NCBI RefSeq assembly: GCF_025567315.1
Contig: NZ_JAOQJE010000001.1
Coordinates: forward strand, 62,001-126,000
Direction: 5' to 3'
DNA from: Agathobaculum ammoniilyticum
Lineage (GTDB): Bacteria; Bacillota; Clostridia; Oscillospirales; Butyricicoccaceae
Length of the DNA stretch: 64,000 nucleotides
Shown: positions 17,643-25,186 of the stretch, in pieces
How the letters are laid out: each line of letters begins with the position of its first letter
Numbering within the stretch: the first letter of the stretch is position 1
Program-made: the position numbers and the translations under genes
Notes under the pieces: generated by a model
Database searches by the model: none
The model's input: the letters and a program-made list of their open reading frames with translations, nothing else
What the model was told of the DNA's origin: nothing

Positions 17643-17846
17643 ATGCAAAATAGAAATTTTAGAAAAATCGTGATATTAGTATGTATATGTTTACTTTCAA
17701 CACCAATAGCAACTATTATTTCCGATTGTATAGACGTAACTACCACTGAATACGCTATAAGCAGAATTTCTAATTACTCATGGAGCATTAGATTTGCATG
17801 TCTTATGTTATCTATGTATTTTATTTTTGACAGAAAGGGGAACTAA
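17643..17846 (+). CDS. Small membrane protein, cargo of the Tn916-like element
   Basis: 67-aa protein with two hydrophobic segments (about 8-27 and 46-62) separated by a polar stretch containing DCIDVTTTEYAISRIS. I do not recognise a family. It has AAAGGAGGAG before the ATG, follows the palindrome-controlled promoter, and is 3 bp from the next gene, so both are probably one transcript. Base composition is AT-rich like the rest of the element. It could be an immunity- or accessory-type partner of the secreted protein downstream, but nothing shows this. Confidence 0.6.
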   Translation: MQNRNFRKIVILVCICLLSTPIATIISDCIDVTTTEYAISRISNYSWSIRFACLMLSMYFIFDRKGN

Positions 17847-17849
17847 TCT

Positions 17850-18137
17850 ATGAAGAAAATAGTATCGTTATTGTTAGCAACGGCTGTAATATTAACTAGC
17901 AACACTTTAAGTGTTCATGCAGAGACAAAACAAGAAAATTTACCTGATAGTGAAGTTGTTGAAGAATTTAATGTCTTTAATACAGATGTTATCGAAACAA
18001 CTGAAGAAATACCTGATATTCAAACAAGAAGTCATATTACATATAAAGTGACAAAATTAAATCGGACAAGCGAAATAGGAGCGTACACAGGACAATCTGT
18101 TTCGGGAGAACCTGGTGTAACTATTTCTTTATTTTAA
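17850..18137 (+). CDS. Secreted small protein ending at the element's right boundary
   Basis: 95-aa product with a clear signal peptide (MKKIVSLLLATAVILTSNTL, cleavage probably after VHA at about residue 24). An acidic stretch and a mature part ending GQSVSGEPGVTISLF follow. Its TAA stop (18135-18137) lies inside the 7-bp flanking repeat, so the coding sequence runs right to the element edge and may be a truncated form of a longer secreted protein. GAAAGGGG precedes the ATG. Function unknown; a bacteriocin-like or surface role is possible. Confidence 0.6.
   Translation: MKKIVSLLLATAVILTSNTLSVHAETKQENLPDSEVVEEFNVFNTDVIETTEEIPDIQTRSHITYKVTKLNRTSEIGAYTGQSVSGEPGVTISLF
18131..18137. repeat. Right copy of the 7-bp flanking repeat of the Tn916-like element
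   Basis: ATTTTAA, matching 13562-13568; marks the right junction with the split recombinase gene. Confidence 0.75.
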
Positions 18138-18303
18138 TAATATTATGGTCTTTTGCGTACTTTTTCAGGATTTCAATTTGATGGGCGATGCTGTTGCTGT
18201 CGCCCTCGCTGTCGTCATCACGGGAGAGACGAACATAGAGAGCCGCCCATTTTTTTGCTCCAAAGTTCATGCTGAAAGTTTGTTTATCAGACTGCCTTTT
18301 CAT
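18138..18303 (-). pseudogene. Large serine recombinase, N-terminal part (gene split by insertion)
   Basis: First 55 codons of the TnpX-like recombinase whose remainder is at 12082-13568. It has the catalytic motif AALYVRLSRDDD, in which the Ser attacks DNA, then GDSNSIAHQIEILKKYAKDH. GGAGG lies 6 nt before the ATG at 18303. Past the junction the frame runs on briefly into element DNA and stops at 18121. tnpW lies 84 bp upstream on the same strand. Confidence 0.9.
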
Positions 18304-18387
18304 TGCAGACCTCCATTCCGGCAGTCACCGCAATTGGTCTTTTATGACACTATTATTATACCAAAAATCAATAAATAATGCAAATTT

Positions 18388-18555
18388 TCAATGAATCCGC
18401 TTTATTTTATCACTTTTGGTTTCTGTGTCGATCAGACGCCGGATATGGTCGGCTGCGGTGCTGCCAGTCTGTTTGAAATGCGAGGTCACGATGTATGTAG
18501 TACCGTCAATCATTCTTTTTCTCTGTGGCGGCTTTACCTGGGTACGGCCTGCCAT
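18388..18555 (-). CDS. TnpW-like transposon protein
   Basis: Short gene of 55 codons: MAGRTQVKPPQRKRMIDGTT, then YIVTSHFKQTGSTAADHIRR, LIDTE and a Lys-rich end. The pattern (basic start, GxTYxVxSHF, TAxDxIxRLI) is that of the small TnpW family found next to TnpX-type recombinases in Tn4451-related elements; its role is unclear. AGGAGGTG sits just before the ATG. Its position directly upstream of the split recombinase supports the family assignment of the outer element. Confidence 0.8.
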   Translation of the reverse strand: MAGRTQVKPPQRKRMIDGTTYIVTSHFKQTGSTAADHIRRLIDTETKSDKIKRIH

Positions 18556-18576
18556 GAAAAAACACCTCCTTAATGC

Positions 18577-18591
18577 GTCCCGACTTGGGAC
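18577..18591. repeat. GTCCC-N5-GGGAC palindrome upstream of tnpW
   Basis: GTCCC GACTT GGGAC. Near-identical palindromes occur at 19476-19490 and 24084-24098, at the ends of the two structured repeats. Confidence 0.6.
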
Positions 18592-18612
18592 CGATTTTCA
18601 AATGATACGACA

Positions 18613-18643
18613 AAAACCGCGCCGTACTATCCAGCGCGGTTTT
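18613..18643. terminator. Bidirectional terminator-like hairpin
   Basis: AAAACCGCGC (18613-18622) and GCGCGGTTTT (18634-18643) form a perfect 10-bp stem with an 11-nt loop and A/T ends on both sides. Confidence 0.6.
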
Positions 18644-18746
18644 CCTTATGCCTTAAAAGGAATCAAAAGCAATTCAGACGGCGGCTGGCCGAGCCGCTCC
18701 ATAGGTCTGTACCTCCCTCCATTCCCGTGGCGGGGCGTCCTGCGCT

Positions 18747-18953
18747 GTGACGCATAGCCGACGCAAGTATCATTATCATCCATACAGGGTCATGGCCCGC
18801 AGTTTTGACCTGTGGCTGCTTTACAGCGTGGCGTTGTTCGCTCCTGCCTATCCGGGCAATTATGGCGCACCTGCTGTCTGGCTCTCCTGCATGGGAATGT
18901 ATCTGGAACGCTTTATTCAGTTATCAAGTATTCCCTCTGACTATTATTACTGA
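18747..18953 (+). pseudogene. Possible remnant of an RDD-type membrane protein
   Basis: The plus-strand frame reads HPYRVMARSFDLWLLYSVAL, then a hydrophobic stretch and YLERFIQ. The opening resembles the start of RDD domains (RPxxRxxARxFDxxL), which are small membrane proteins of unknown function. No full-length partner sequence and no ribosome site are present, so this looks like a broken fragment. The surrounding 18.6-19.09 kb otherwise shows nothing coding. Confidence 0.3.
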
Positions 18954-19092
18954 GAAATGAGATAAAATTAAAAATTTTCGACAAATGAAAGCAAAGATTC
19001 TAAAAATAAACTTCTTTTCGAGGCTATTCTTAAAAATACAGAATAGAAAAAATTGTACCAGGCTAATTCGCTCTATTCATTATCCCACAATG

Positions 19093-19512
19093 AATTTACA
19101 GCCGGACAGCTATCAGGCCGGCTAAACCAGGATATTCAATATACAGCGCCGCCGGAGGGGCGCTGTACAAGCAAGTATGGCATTTGTGACAAAAATGCCG
19201 CTTGTCAGGGGCGAGCCCCTGAAACCCCACCCGCAGCAGCGGGGCGTTATCCCGCGCGCGGAGGGTATCCCGCCGTCCGTCCACCGTCAAGGCCGGGCGT
19301 CCGCTGCGCAGCCGCCCGCGAGCCGCCCCATCAAGGGGCGGGCCTTGACTGCGGATTTCCGGCGGGATTAAAGGCCGCCAAGGGGATAACGCCCCCACTG
19401 GGCGCGCATTGCGCGCCCAGTGGTTATTCTGGTACTCCAGCAGGCCGTCGCCCAAGACGCAGGCAGAAAAAATGAGTCCCGACTCGGGACACATTAAGGC
19501 CGCCGAAAGCAG
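19093..19512 (+). repeat. Structured hairpin-rich repeat, copy A
   Basis: About 420 nt closely related (roughly three-quarters identical by eye) to the reverse complement of 24061-24493. Nested perfect stems: 19241-19253 with 19383-19395 (13 bp), 19267-19275 with 19360-19368, 19286-19294 with 19341-19349, and 19323-19329 with 19335-19341. Local hairpins: 19142-19167, 19206-19221, 19294-19318, 19396-19422 (12 bp) and 19476-19490. Short frames here switch register relative to copy B, so protein conservation does not explain it. Candidate structured RNA or DNA recombination/replication site. Confidence 0.6.
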
Positions 19513-19549
19513 GAAAAGTCAATATACGAACAGCCTGTGAAAGAGATAA

Positions 19550-19584
19550 AAGGACTCCCGTGTGATATCCACACGGGAGTCCTT
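19550..19584 (-). terminator. Terminator of the SLH protein gene
   Basis: Perfect 15-bp stem (19550-19564 with 19570-19584) followed on the minus strand by TTTT. Confidence 0.9.
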
Positions 19585-19614
19585 CTTTCAGGTGCTTACG
19601 CAATAAGAGATCGC

Positions 19615-22600
19615 TTATGCCATATCACGATACAGGAACGACACGATTTGGCCGCGGGTGCAGGCTGCATCCGGGCTGAACGTGGTCGCGCTCGTGCCTG
19701 CGGTAATATTCTCCGCAACCGCCCACTGGACAGCCGCCGCATAGTAAGCGTCTGCCGCTACGTCGGTAAACGGACTGCTGCCGGAAACGGCCGGGGAGCC
19801 GTTCGCACGGTGCAGGAAAGATACGGTCTGGCCGCGGGTAACGGTTGCGTTCGGGCTGAACGTAGTCGCGCTGGTGCCGCTTGTGATGCCCTTTTCAACC
19901 GCCCACAGAACCGCGTCATAGTAATACGCATCCGCACTTACATCGGTGAACGGGTTTGCACCGGCCGCCTTGGGCGAGCCGTTTGCACGCCACAGGAAAG
20001 ATACCATCTGCGCACGGGTGCAGGACGCATCCGGGCCGAAAGTAGTCGCGGTGATACCGCTGGTAATACCCTGCTCGACCGCCCACTTGACCGCGTCATA
20101 GTAGTATGCGCTGGACGCTACATCGGTAAAGGCCATCGAACCGGGTTCCGGCTGCTCGCTCACCTTGGCAAACGTCGCTTTAACCGTCACCTTGCCGGAC
20201 GGCATGGTAAAGGTGTACTTGGTGTCGCTCTCACGCTCCACGCTGATTTCGTCGCCGTCCTTATCAGTTACCGTCAGCTCGTCCAGCTCATAGCCGGCAT
20301 CGGGCTTGACAGTAATGGTAACGGTCTTGCCCTTGGATGCACTCTTCGGGGAGACGCTCACACTACCGTTGGAAGTGGAGGAGACAGAAACCGAATAGCG
20401 GCTGCTGGAGCTACTGGAACCGCCACCGCCGCCGGAAGAACCACCGCCGGAAGAGGAATTGCTTGAATCCCAGCTTGCAGAAACTGTAGTATCCTGCGTA
20501 AAGGTTGTATTTACATCAATCTGACCGATTCCGCTCGCGTACCAGCCCTCGAAAGTATAGCCCTCTCTTGTGACAGTCGGCAACGCCTTCAGCTTGCCTT
20601 CGTTGTTTGTCGTCAGTGTTCTGCTATTGGTATCGCCATCCGAGAAGGTGCCGCCCGCTGGGTCAAAGGTGATGGTAAACGACGTAACCGGACTGGTAGC
20701 CGAACCATCTTCTCCGAGTACGACCTGTGCGCCTTCCAGTTTTTTGTTGATTTCTCCAACGATCTGCTCAGGAGTGAAGTTGTTCATTCCTGACACGTTG
20801 TTCTTAATATTTTCAATAGTACTTTTGTCCACCTTAATCAGCGGCCCATTCGGCTTACCGGTGACGTTGTTCAACGTGATTTCGGGCAACGTGGTTACGC
20901 CGGTTCCTACGCCGTACTCAATTCCATTATCTACGGTCGTATTTGCAACTTCTGCTTCTGCACCGTTGACCAGAATCGAGCTGTATACTCCATTGGTTAC
21001 GGTAACACTGTCCAGCTTACTTTTCTCAATGCAATACAGCTGTACACCGTACTTACAGTTTTCAGCATCCACCGTTACATTCTTCAGGGTAAAGCTATCT
21101 GCGCCGGACTGCGGGGTGCCGCCTGCCGGGTCTCCCGTCGCCTGTGCGACAATCAGAGCACCTGCGGGTTTTTCTGCCGTTGCATTCCCGGTATAGGCAA
21201 TCGTATGACCGGCACCGTCCAGCGTCACATTGGCTTCGTCAATCACAATGGACTGCGTAAGCTCTGCATCCTGTAACAGGGTGATGGTTTGACCTGCCTG
21301 CACAGCGGCAACGGCTGCTTCCAAAGAGGTATATGGTGCATCGCCCACCATAACGGTCACTTCGGCTGCGCTTCCATCCTGCGTCATGCCCAATTCGTAA
21401 CCATTGGTATTACCAGAAGCCAGTGCAATGTTATTTTCACTGACCTTCATCCGGCTGCTCGTTCCGCCCATAAAAATACCGGAGGAAAAATCTGCGGTTT
21501 CGTTGTTTGCTGTCGCAATGTTTTTCAGCGTATTGCCTTTCAGAGTAACGTCAGTGCCTTCCAGATAAATACCGGTATACGCAGTACCGTCAATCGTGTT
21601 CCCCTGAATCGTTGCATTGGAAATCGAATTGAAATACATACCATATTTCAGATTTTCCATCTTACAATTCTGGACATTCACATATCCGCCTGTTTGTGGC
21701 TGGCGTGGAAGCGTCAGAATACCAACAATACCGGAATTTACTGCATCCGCAGAACCAACAAATGTACAGTTAAGAATTTGAATCGGCGATTCGTTTGTGC
21801 CATTTGCTTCAATGCAGATTGCACTTTCGTCCTTCATTCCCTGTTCCAGACCAGCCATTTTCAAGTTCTGAATAGTGACACCAGCAGACTGAATCACAAA
21901 AACAGATTCATAGTTACCGTAGCTCGGATCAGCTGTATCCGGTACCTTATCAAAGGAACGGATAATCGTATGGTTATCACCGTCAATCGTAATTGCTTTA
22001 TTAATTACAATATTATTTGCATTTCCGGCAGCAATTTGAATGTCCTGCTTCAGCACAATGGTATCGTTTGCTTTTGCTGCCGTAATCGCACCTTCAAGCG
22101 TTGCATAATAAGTTTCGCCAATTTTCGCCACCTTGCTGTTTTTGATAGCGATACCGCCGTTGTTTTGGGCGGTTTCTGACAGCTCAACGGTATTGTTTTT
22201 CATTGTTACCGGAAGTGCCGAAGTGCTTTCGCTCAACTCATTTACATAGATACCTGAAATAAACGGTACAGAATTGTAGGATGTCATCGCAATATTCGTC
22301 AAATTATTATTGCTGACAGTTATCCCTGTACTGCTTGCCGGTACATCCATATAAATGCCCGTATAGCTTGTGGTATCAAGCATGTTGTCGGAAATGACAG
22401 ACTGGCTGCCAATCGAGTTAAAGTACATGCCATACTTGACGTACTGGAACTCACAGTCACTCACATGAACTACCGGAGAATAACCGGTTGCTCCTATGAT
22501 ACCGGCAGTTCCATAGGAATTATCCTCATTCTGTGTTCCTATGAACTTGCACTCCGTAATAGTAACACTTTCATTGGTCGCAATATAAATCGCGGCTTCG

Positions 22601-23169
22601 TCCTTCATTCCGTTCTCCAGGCCGGACATGGTCAGGTTTTTAATCGTGACATTCCCGGCATTGATCTGGAAAACGGCTTCGTAGTTGCCGTAGCCCGAAT
22701 CGCCTTGGGTAGTATCAAAAGTTTTTATCAACTTATGCCCATTACCATTAATTGTGATTTCGCTGTTAATCACGATATTGTTTTCCGGGCCTGCTGGAAT
22801 CGTAATATCACCACTAAGCGTGATTTCAGATGATGCATCGTCATCAGCATTTGTGATTGCACTCTTGAGTTCCGCTAATGTGTCGATACCTTCATTGCCT
22901 GTATCTTCCGTTGTATCTTCAACGTCAGTGGCATCTTCGGAGTCGGCCTCTACATTATTGGTACCACCCTGAGCATCTTCGTTTTTTTCGACCGTTTCTT
23001 CATCTGGTGCCTGTGGCTGCTCTGTGCCCGCAGGCGTTGTTGTTTCCTGTGGTTCTGTGCTGGTCGTCACAGTGGATGTTTCTTCTGTCTCATCCACAGC
23101 AGACGCAGCGGGAACCATTGTCAGCACCATGGACGCAGCCAAAAATGCCGACAACATTTGCTTTTTCAT
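19615..23169 (-). CDS. SLH-domain surface protein with beta-helix repeats
   Basis: Large exported protein (1184 aa) probably anchored to secondary wall polymer. In order: signal peptide (1-24, ending ASA); Thr/Glu/Asp-rich linker (25-95); two copies of a right-handed beta-helix module (about 114-300 and 367-560, sharing NNIVIN, GNYE.VF, GLE.GMKDE and KYGMYFNSI); further beta-helix sequence; an InlB-type repeat (TFDPAGGTF ... EGYTFEGWYA); a Ser/Gly linker; a second beta-rich repeat; and three SLH domains (about 1012-1184), the last with the variant TRGQIVSFLYR. AAGGAGGG precedes the ATG. It is the main cargo of the outer element, lying between the two structured repeats. Confidence 0.9.
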   Translation of the reverse strand: MKKQMLSAFLAASMVLTMVPAASAVDETEETSTVTTSTEPQETTTPAGTEQPQAPDEETVEKNEDAQGGTNNVEADSEDATDVEDTTEDTGNEGIDTLAELKSAITNADDDASSEITLSGDITIPAGPENNIVINSEITINGNGHKLIKTFDTTQGDSGYGNYEAVFQINAGNVTIKNLTMSGLENGMKDEAAIYIATNESVTITECKFIGTQNEDNSYGTAGIIGATGYSPVVHVSDCEFQYVKYGMYFNSIGSQSVISDNMLDTTSYTGIYMDVPASSTGITVSNNNLTNIAMTSYNSVPFISGIYVNELSESTSALPVTMKNNTVELSETAQNNGGIAIKNSKVAKIGETYYATLEGAITAAKANDTIVLKQDIQIAAGNANNIVINKAITIDGDNHTIIRSFDKVPDTADPSYGNYESVFVIQSAGVTIQNLKMAGLEQGMKDESAICIEANGTNESPIQILNCTFVGSADAVNSGIVGILTLPRQPQTGGYVNVQNCKMENLKYGMYFNSISNATIQGNTIDGTAYTGIYLEGTDVTLKGNTLKNIATANNETADFSSGIFMGGTSSRMKVSENNIALASGNTNGYELGMTQDGSAAEVTVMVGDAPYTSLEAAVAAVQAGQTITLLQDAELTQSIVIDEANVTLDGAGHTIAYTGNATAEKPAGALIVAQATGDPAGGTPQSGADSFTLKNVTVDAENCKYGVQLYCIEKSKLDSVTVTNGVYSSILVNGAEAEVANTTVDNGIEYGVGTGVTTLPEITLNNVTGKPNGPLIKVDKSTIENIKNNVSGMNNFTPEQIVGEINKKLEGAQVVLGEDGSATSPVTSFTITFDPAGGTFSDGDTNSRTLTTNNEGKLKALPTVTREGYTFEGWYASGIGQIDVNTTFTQDTTVSASWDSSNSSSGGGSSGGGGGSSSSSSRYSVSVSSTSNGSVSVSPKSASKGKTVTITVKPDAGYELDELTVTDKDGDEISVERESDTKYTFTMPSGKVTVKATFAKVSEQPEPGSMAFTDVASSAYYYDAVKWAVEQGITSGITATTFGPDASCTRAQMVSFLWRANGSPKAAGANPFTDVSADAYYYDAVLWAVEKGITSGTSATTFSPNATVTRGQTVSFLHRANGSPAVSGSSPFTDVAADAYYAAAVQWAVAENITAGTSATTFSPDAACTRGQIVSFLYRDMA

Positions 23170-23290
23170 GTGGTTTCCCTCCTTATTTTTTGACGTAAAT
23201 AGCAGAAAATGTGGAAATCACCCCCTATCGTTTTGGATAATTGTACGTTTTCAAAGTGTTATTTGGAACTACAAATTTGCATGGAATCCA

Positions 23291-23319
23291 TTGAAAAAGT
23301 AAGGAATATAGAGTATAAT
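23291..23319 (+). promoter_or_regulatory. Near-consensus plus-strand promoter
   Basis: TTGAAA (23291-23296), 17-bp spacer, TATAAT (23314-23319). No plus-strand gene follows; 17 bp after the -10 comes a strong hairpin, so any transcript would be short or antisense to the resolvase. Confidence 0.45.
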
Positions 23320-23335
23320 TGCCATAGGTGCTTAC

Positions 23336-23379
23336 CGGCCAAAAATTTGGAAATGTACACATTCCCAAATTTTTGGCCG
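23336..23379. terminator. Perfect 15-bp hairpin between resolvase and SLH genes
   Basis: CGGCCAAAAATTTGG (23336-23350) pairs perfectly with 23365-23379 around a 14-nt loop. It lies just past the resolvase stop. There is no T run on the minus side and only CTTTATTT on the plus side, so it may be a terminator or a protein/recombination site. Confidence 0.5.
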
Positions 23380-23385
23380 CTTTAT

Positions 23386-24018
23386 TTAACCCCCTTTTTC
23401 AAACTTCACAGCCTTATAATAAAAAGTCCCTTCCGGCATATTGCAGGCTTTCGCTGCCAGCCGGAGAGGGATTTTCTTTTCCCGCCATGCCTTATGTACC
23501 TCGCGGAAGTTATCGGGCAGGGGCAGGGCTGGCCTGCCAAACTTGACGCCGCGCGCCTTGGCGGCGGCGATGCCCTCGGCCTGCCGCTGCCGGATGTTTT
23601 CGCGCTCATTTTCCGCGACAAAGGACAACACCTGCAATACAATATCGCTGAGGAATGTCCCCATCAGGTCTTTGCCGCGCCGGGTATCGAGCAGGGGCAT
23701 GTCCATCACGACGATATCCACGCCCTTTTCCTTAGTCAAAATGCGCCATTGTTCCAGAATTTCTTTATAATTCCTCCCCAGACGGTCGATGCTCTTGATA
23801 TAGAGCAGGTCGTCTTTTTTCATGCGCCGCGCGAGCCTTTTATATTGCGGCCGCTTGAAGTCCTTTCCGCTCTGCTTGTCGATGTAAATATTTCGTTTCG
23901 GGATGCAAAGTTCCTGCATGGCGATAAGCTGCCGCTCCTCGTTCTGGTCACGGCTGCTGACGCGGATATATGCGTATTGTTCTCCGATTTTATATACCTC
24001 CCTGCGTTTAATTTCCAT
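23386..24018 (-). CDS. Small serine recombinase (resolvase/invertase)
   Basis: 210-aa resolvase/invertase. The N-terminal catalytic domain starts YAYIRVSSRDQNEERQ (nucleophile Ser in RVSS), with YIKSIDRLGRNYKEI and ENERENIRQRQAEGI. The E-helix is followed by GVKFGRPALPLP and a C-terminal Hin-type helix-turn-helix (LRLAAKACNMPEGTFYYK). Such enzymes resolve cointegrates or invert DNA between short sites. It lies between the SLH gene and structured repeat B, all on the minus strand, inside the outer element. Confidence 0.93.
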   Translation of the reverse strand: MEIKRREVYKIGEQYAYIRVSSRDQNEERQLIAMQELCIPKRNIYIDKQSGKDFKRPQYKRLARRMKKDDLLYIKSIDRLGRNYKEILEQWRILTKEKGVDIVVMDMPLLDTRRGKDLMGTFLSDIVLQVLSFVAENERENIRQRQAEGIAAAKARGVKFGRPALPLPDNFREVHKAWREKKIPLRLAAKACNMPEGTFYYKAVKFEKGG

Positions 24019-24036
24019 AGACTGCTACCTTGCTTG

Positions 24037-25059
24037 TTAGTGTAACGCATATTGGATTCCTCTGCTTTCACGGGATTTAATCAGTCCCAACTTGGGACTG
24101 ATTTCTTTCTGCCTGCGTTTTGGGCGCAGGCTTTCCGTAGTTTCCCAGAATAAACGCAGGGCGCGCATTGCCGCGCCCTGTGAGGGTGTTATCCCCTTGG
24201 CGGCCTCTAATCCCGCCGGAGGCCCGCAGTCAAGGCCCGCCCCATCAAAAGGGCTGCTCGCGGGCGGTTGCGCAGCAAACGCCCGGCCTTGACGGCGGAC
24301 GGACGGCGGGATACCCTCCGCGCATGGGGTAACGCCCTGTTGCTGCGGGTGGGGTTTCAGGGGCATACCCCTGACAAGCGGCGTTTGTGACACAAATGCC
24401 ATACTTGCGCGGACAGCGACGCCGCGAGGCGTCGCTGCCTGTTGTGTGACTGGATTTGGCTGGCCTGATAACTGACTGTCCCGCTGTAAATCCGTTTCGG
24501 GATGGATAGATAGATGGATAGATTTCATTAACTCAGTATAATTCTTATTCGTATAATTACATTCGGTTTTCCCGTATTCTTGACTTCCTGTTTTCCGCGG
24601 TGCAGAGGTATCGTTTTGAGCCGTCAAGACTTCCGTTTCTGTGCAGTTTTGATTACGGCTGCCGGTGGGATGATGGGGCGGCTCTGGATGCCCTTGCGCG
24701 GTAAACTGCCTGACATAAATTTTGGACGGTTTGCCCTGTCCCTGACGGATACGTTCTATTAAGCCGACGCCTTTTTTGTTATCCAGCTCATTCAGCAGCT
24801 TTAATGTCTTGTCCTTTTTGCAGTTGAGATGCTCCGCGATATCCGTGACAGTGTAATAGATAAATACGCGTCCCTGCTCGTCATACCAGCCATTACGGGC
24901 GGATAAACACATACGGTCCAGCATCAGGCTATATAGCAGTTTGGCGTCTGTGGACAGGCCGCGAAACTGCGGGGCGGTAAACAGCAACCGGGGGACGCGC
25001 AGAAAGCGGAAACTCTCCGACTGTTCGTCGTAGTAATAATCAAAGCTCATTTCTCTCAT
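24037..25059 (-). CDS. RepA-type replication initiator, C-terminus altered
   Basis: 340 aa. The first 130 or so residues are a plasmid/ICE replication initiator A domain (FRFLRVPRLLFTAPQFRGL, LLYSLMLDRMCLSARNGWYD, VFIYYTVTDIAEHL) with winged-helix DNA binding. The start is ATG 25059 with GAGGAGG upstream; 15 more codons upstream lack a ribosome site. From about residue 195 the frame reads straight through structured repeat B and ends in low-complexity Pro/Arg-rich sequence, instead of the conserved C-terminal domain seen in longer Tn1549-family RepA. The protein is probably truncated or fused to repeat sequence. Confidence 0.8.
   Translation of the reverse strand: MREMSFDYYYDEQSESFRFLRVPRLLFTAPQFRGLSTDAKLLYSLMLDRMCLSARNGWYDEQGRVFIYYTVTDIAEHLNCKKDKTLKLLNELDNKKGVGLIERIRQGQGKPSKIYVRQFTAQGHPEPPHHPTGSRNQNCTETEVLTAQNDTSAPRKTGSQEYGKTECNYTNKNYTELMKSIHLSIHPETDLQRDSQLSGQPNPVTQQAATPRGVAVRASMAFVSQTPLVRGMPLKPHPQQQGVTPCAEGIPPSVRRQGRAFAAQPPASSPFDGAGLDCGPPAGLEAAKGITPSQGAAMRALRLFWETTESLRPKRRQKEISPKLGLIKSRESRGIQYALH
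24061..24493 (-). repeat. Structured hairpin-rich repeat, copy B
   Basis: Inverted relative to copy A (19093-19512) and overlapping the repA 3' end. The same nested architecture is kept with different stem bases: the first hairpin is CAGCGACGCC with its complement (24414-24423, 24428-24437). The CAGGGCGCG/CGCGCCCTG stem replaces CTGGGCGCG/CGCGCCCAG of copy A. The last element is a perfect 12-bp palindrome (24079-24103) around GTCCCAA/TTGGGAC. Confidence 0.6.
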
Positions 25060-25186
25060 AGACTTTCCTCCTCGTATAATAAGTTTTAAGGTTAATGAAA
25101 TCATGTATCAGTAGGCTTAGAGATGCCCGTGATACAATAGCTGTAGAACAGCAGAGTCAAGTTCTTGGTCCTCCTTGTAGATAAGA

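Larger units (their letters stand above)
13562..18137. mobile_element. Nested Tn916-like integrative element (about 4.57 kb)
   Basis: AT-rich insert with int and xis close to those of Tn916, a Rep_trans-type initiator/relaxase, a hairpin-rich non-coding block, an XRE regulator and two small cargo genes. The conjugation genes of Tn916 and its tet gene are absent. It would therefore have to be mobilised in trans. It sits in the recombinase gene of the outer element. Confidence 0.85.

Noticed and set aside
19053..19475. Plus-strand open frames over structured repeat A (including one starting MAFVTKMPLVRGEPL)
   Set aside because: They switch frame relative to copy B, lack ribosome sites and are explained by GC-rich hairpins; treated as non-coding.
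19093..19512. CRISPR array or group II intron as an explanation of the repeats
   Set aside because: No short direct repeats with spacers, no reverse transcriptase, and no recognisable intron boundary or domain V motif.
20570..22179. Long plus-strand frames opposite the SLH gene
   Set aside because: Shadows of the 1184-codon minus-strand gene; no start signals and compositionally odd products.
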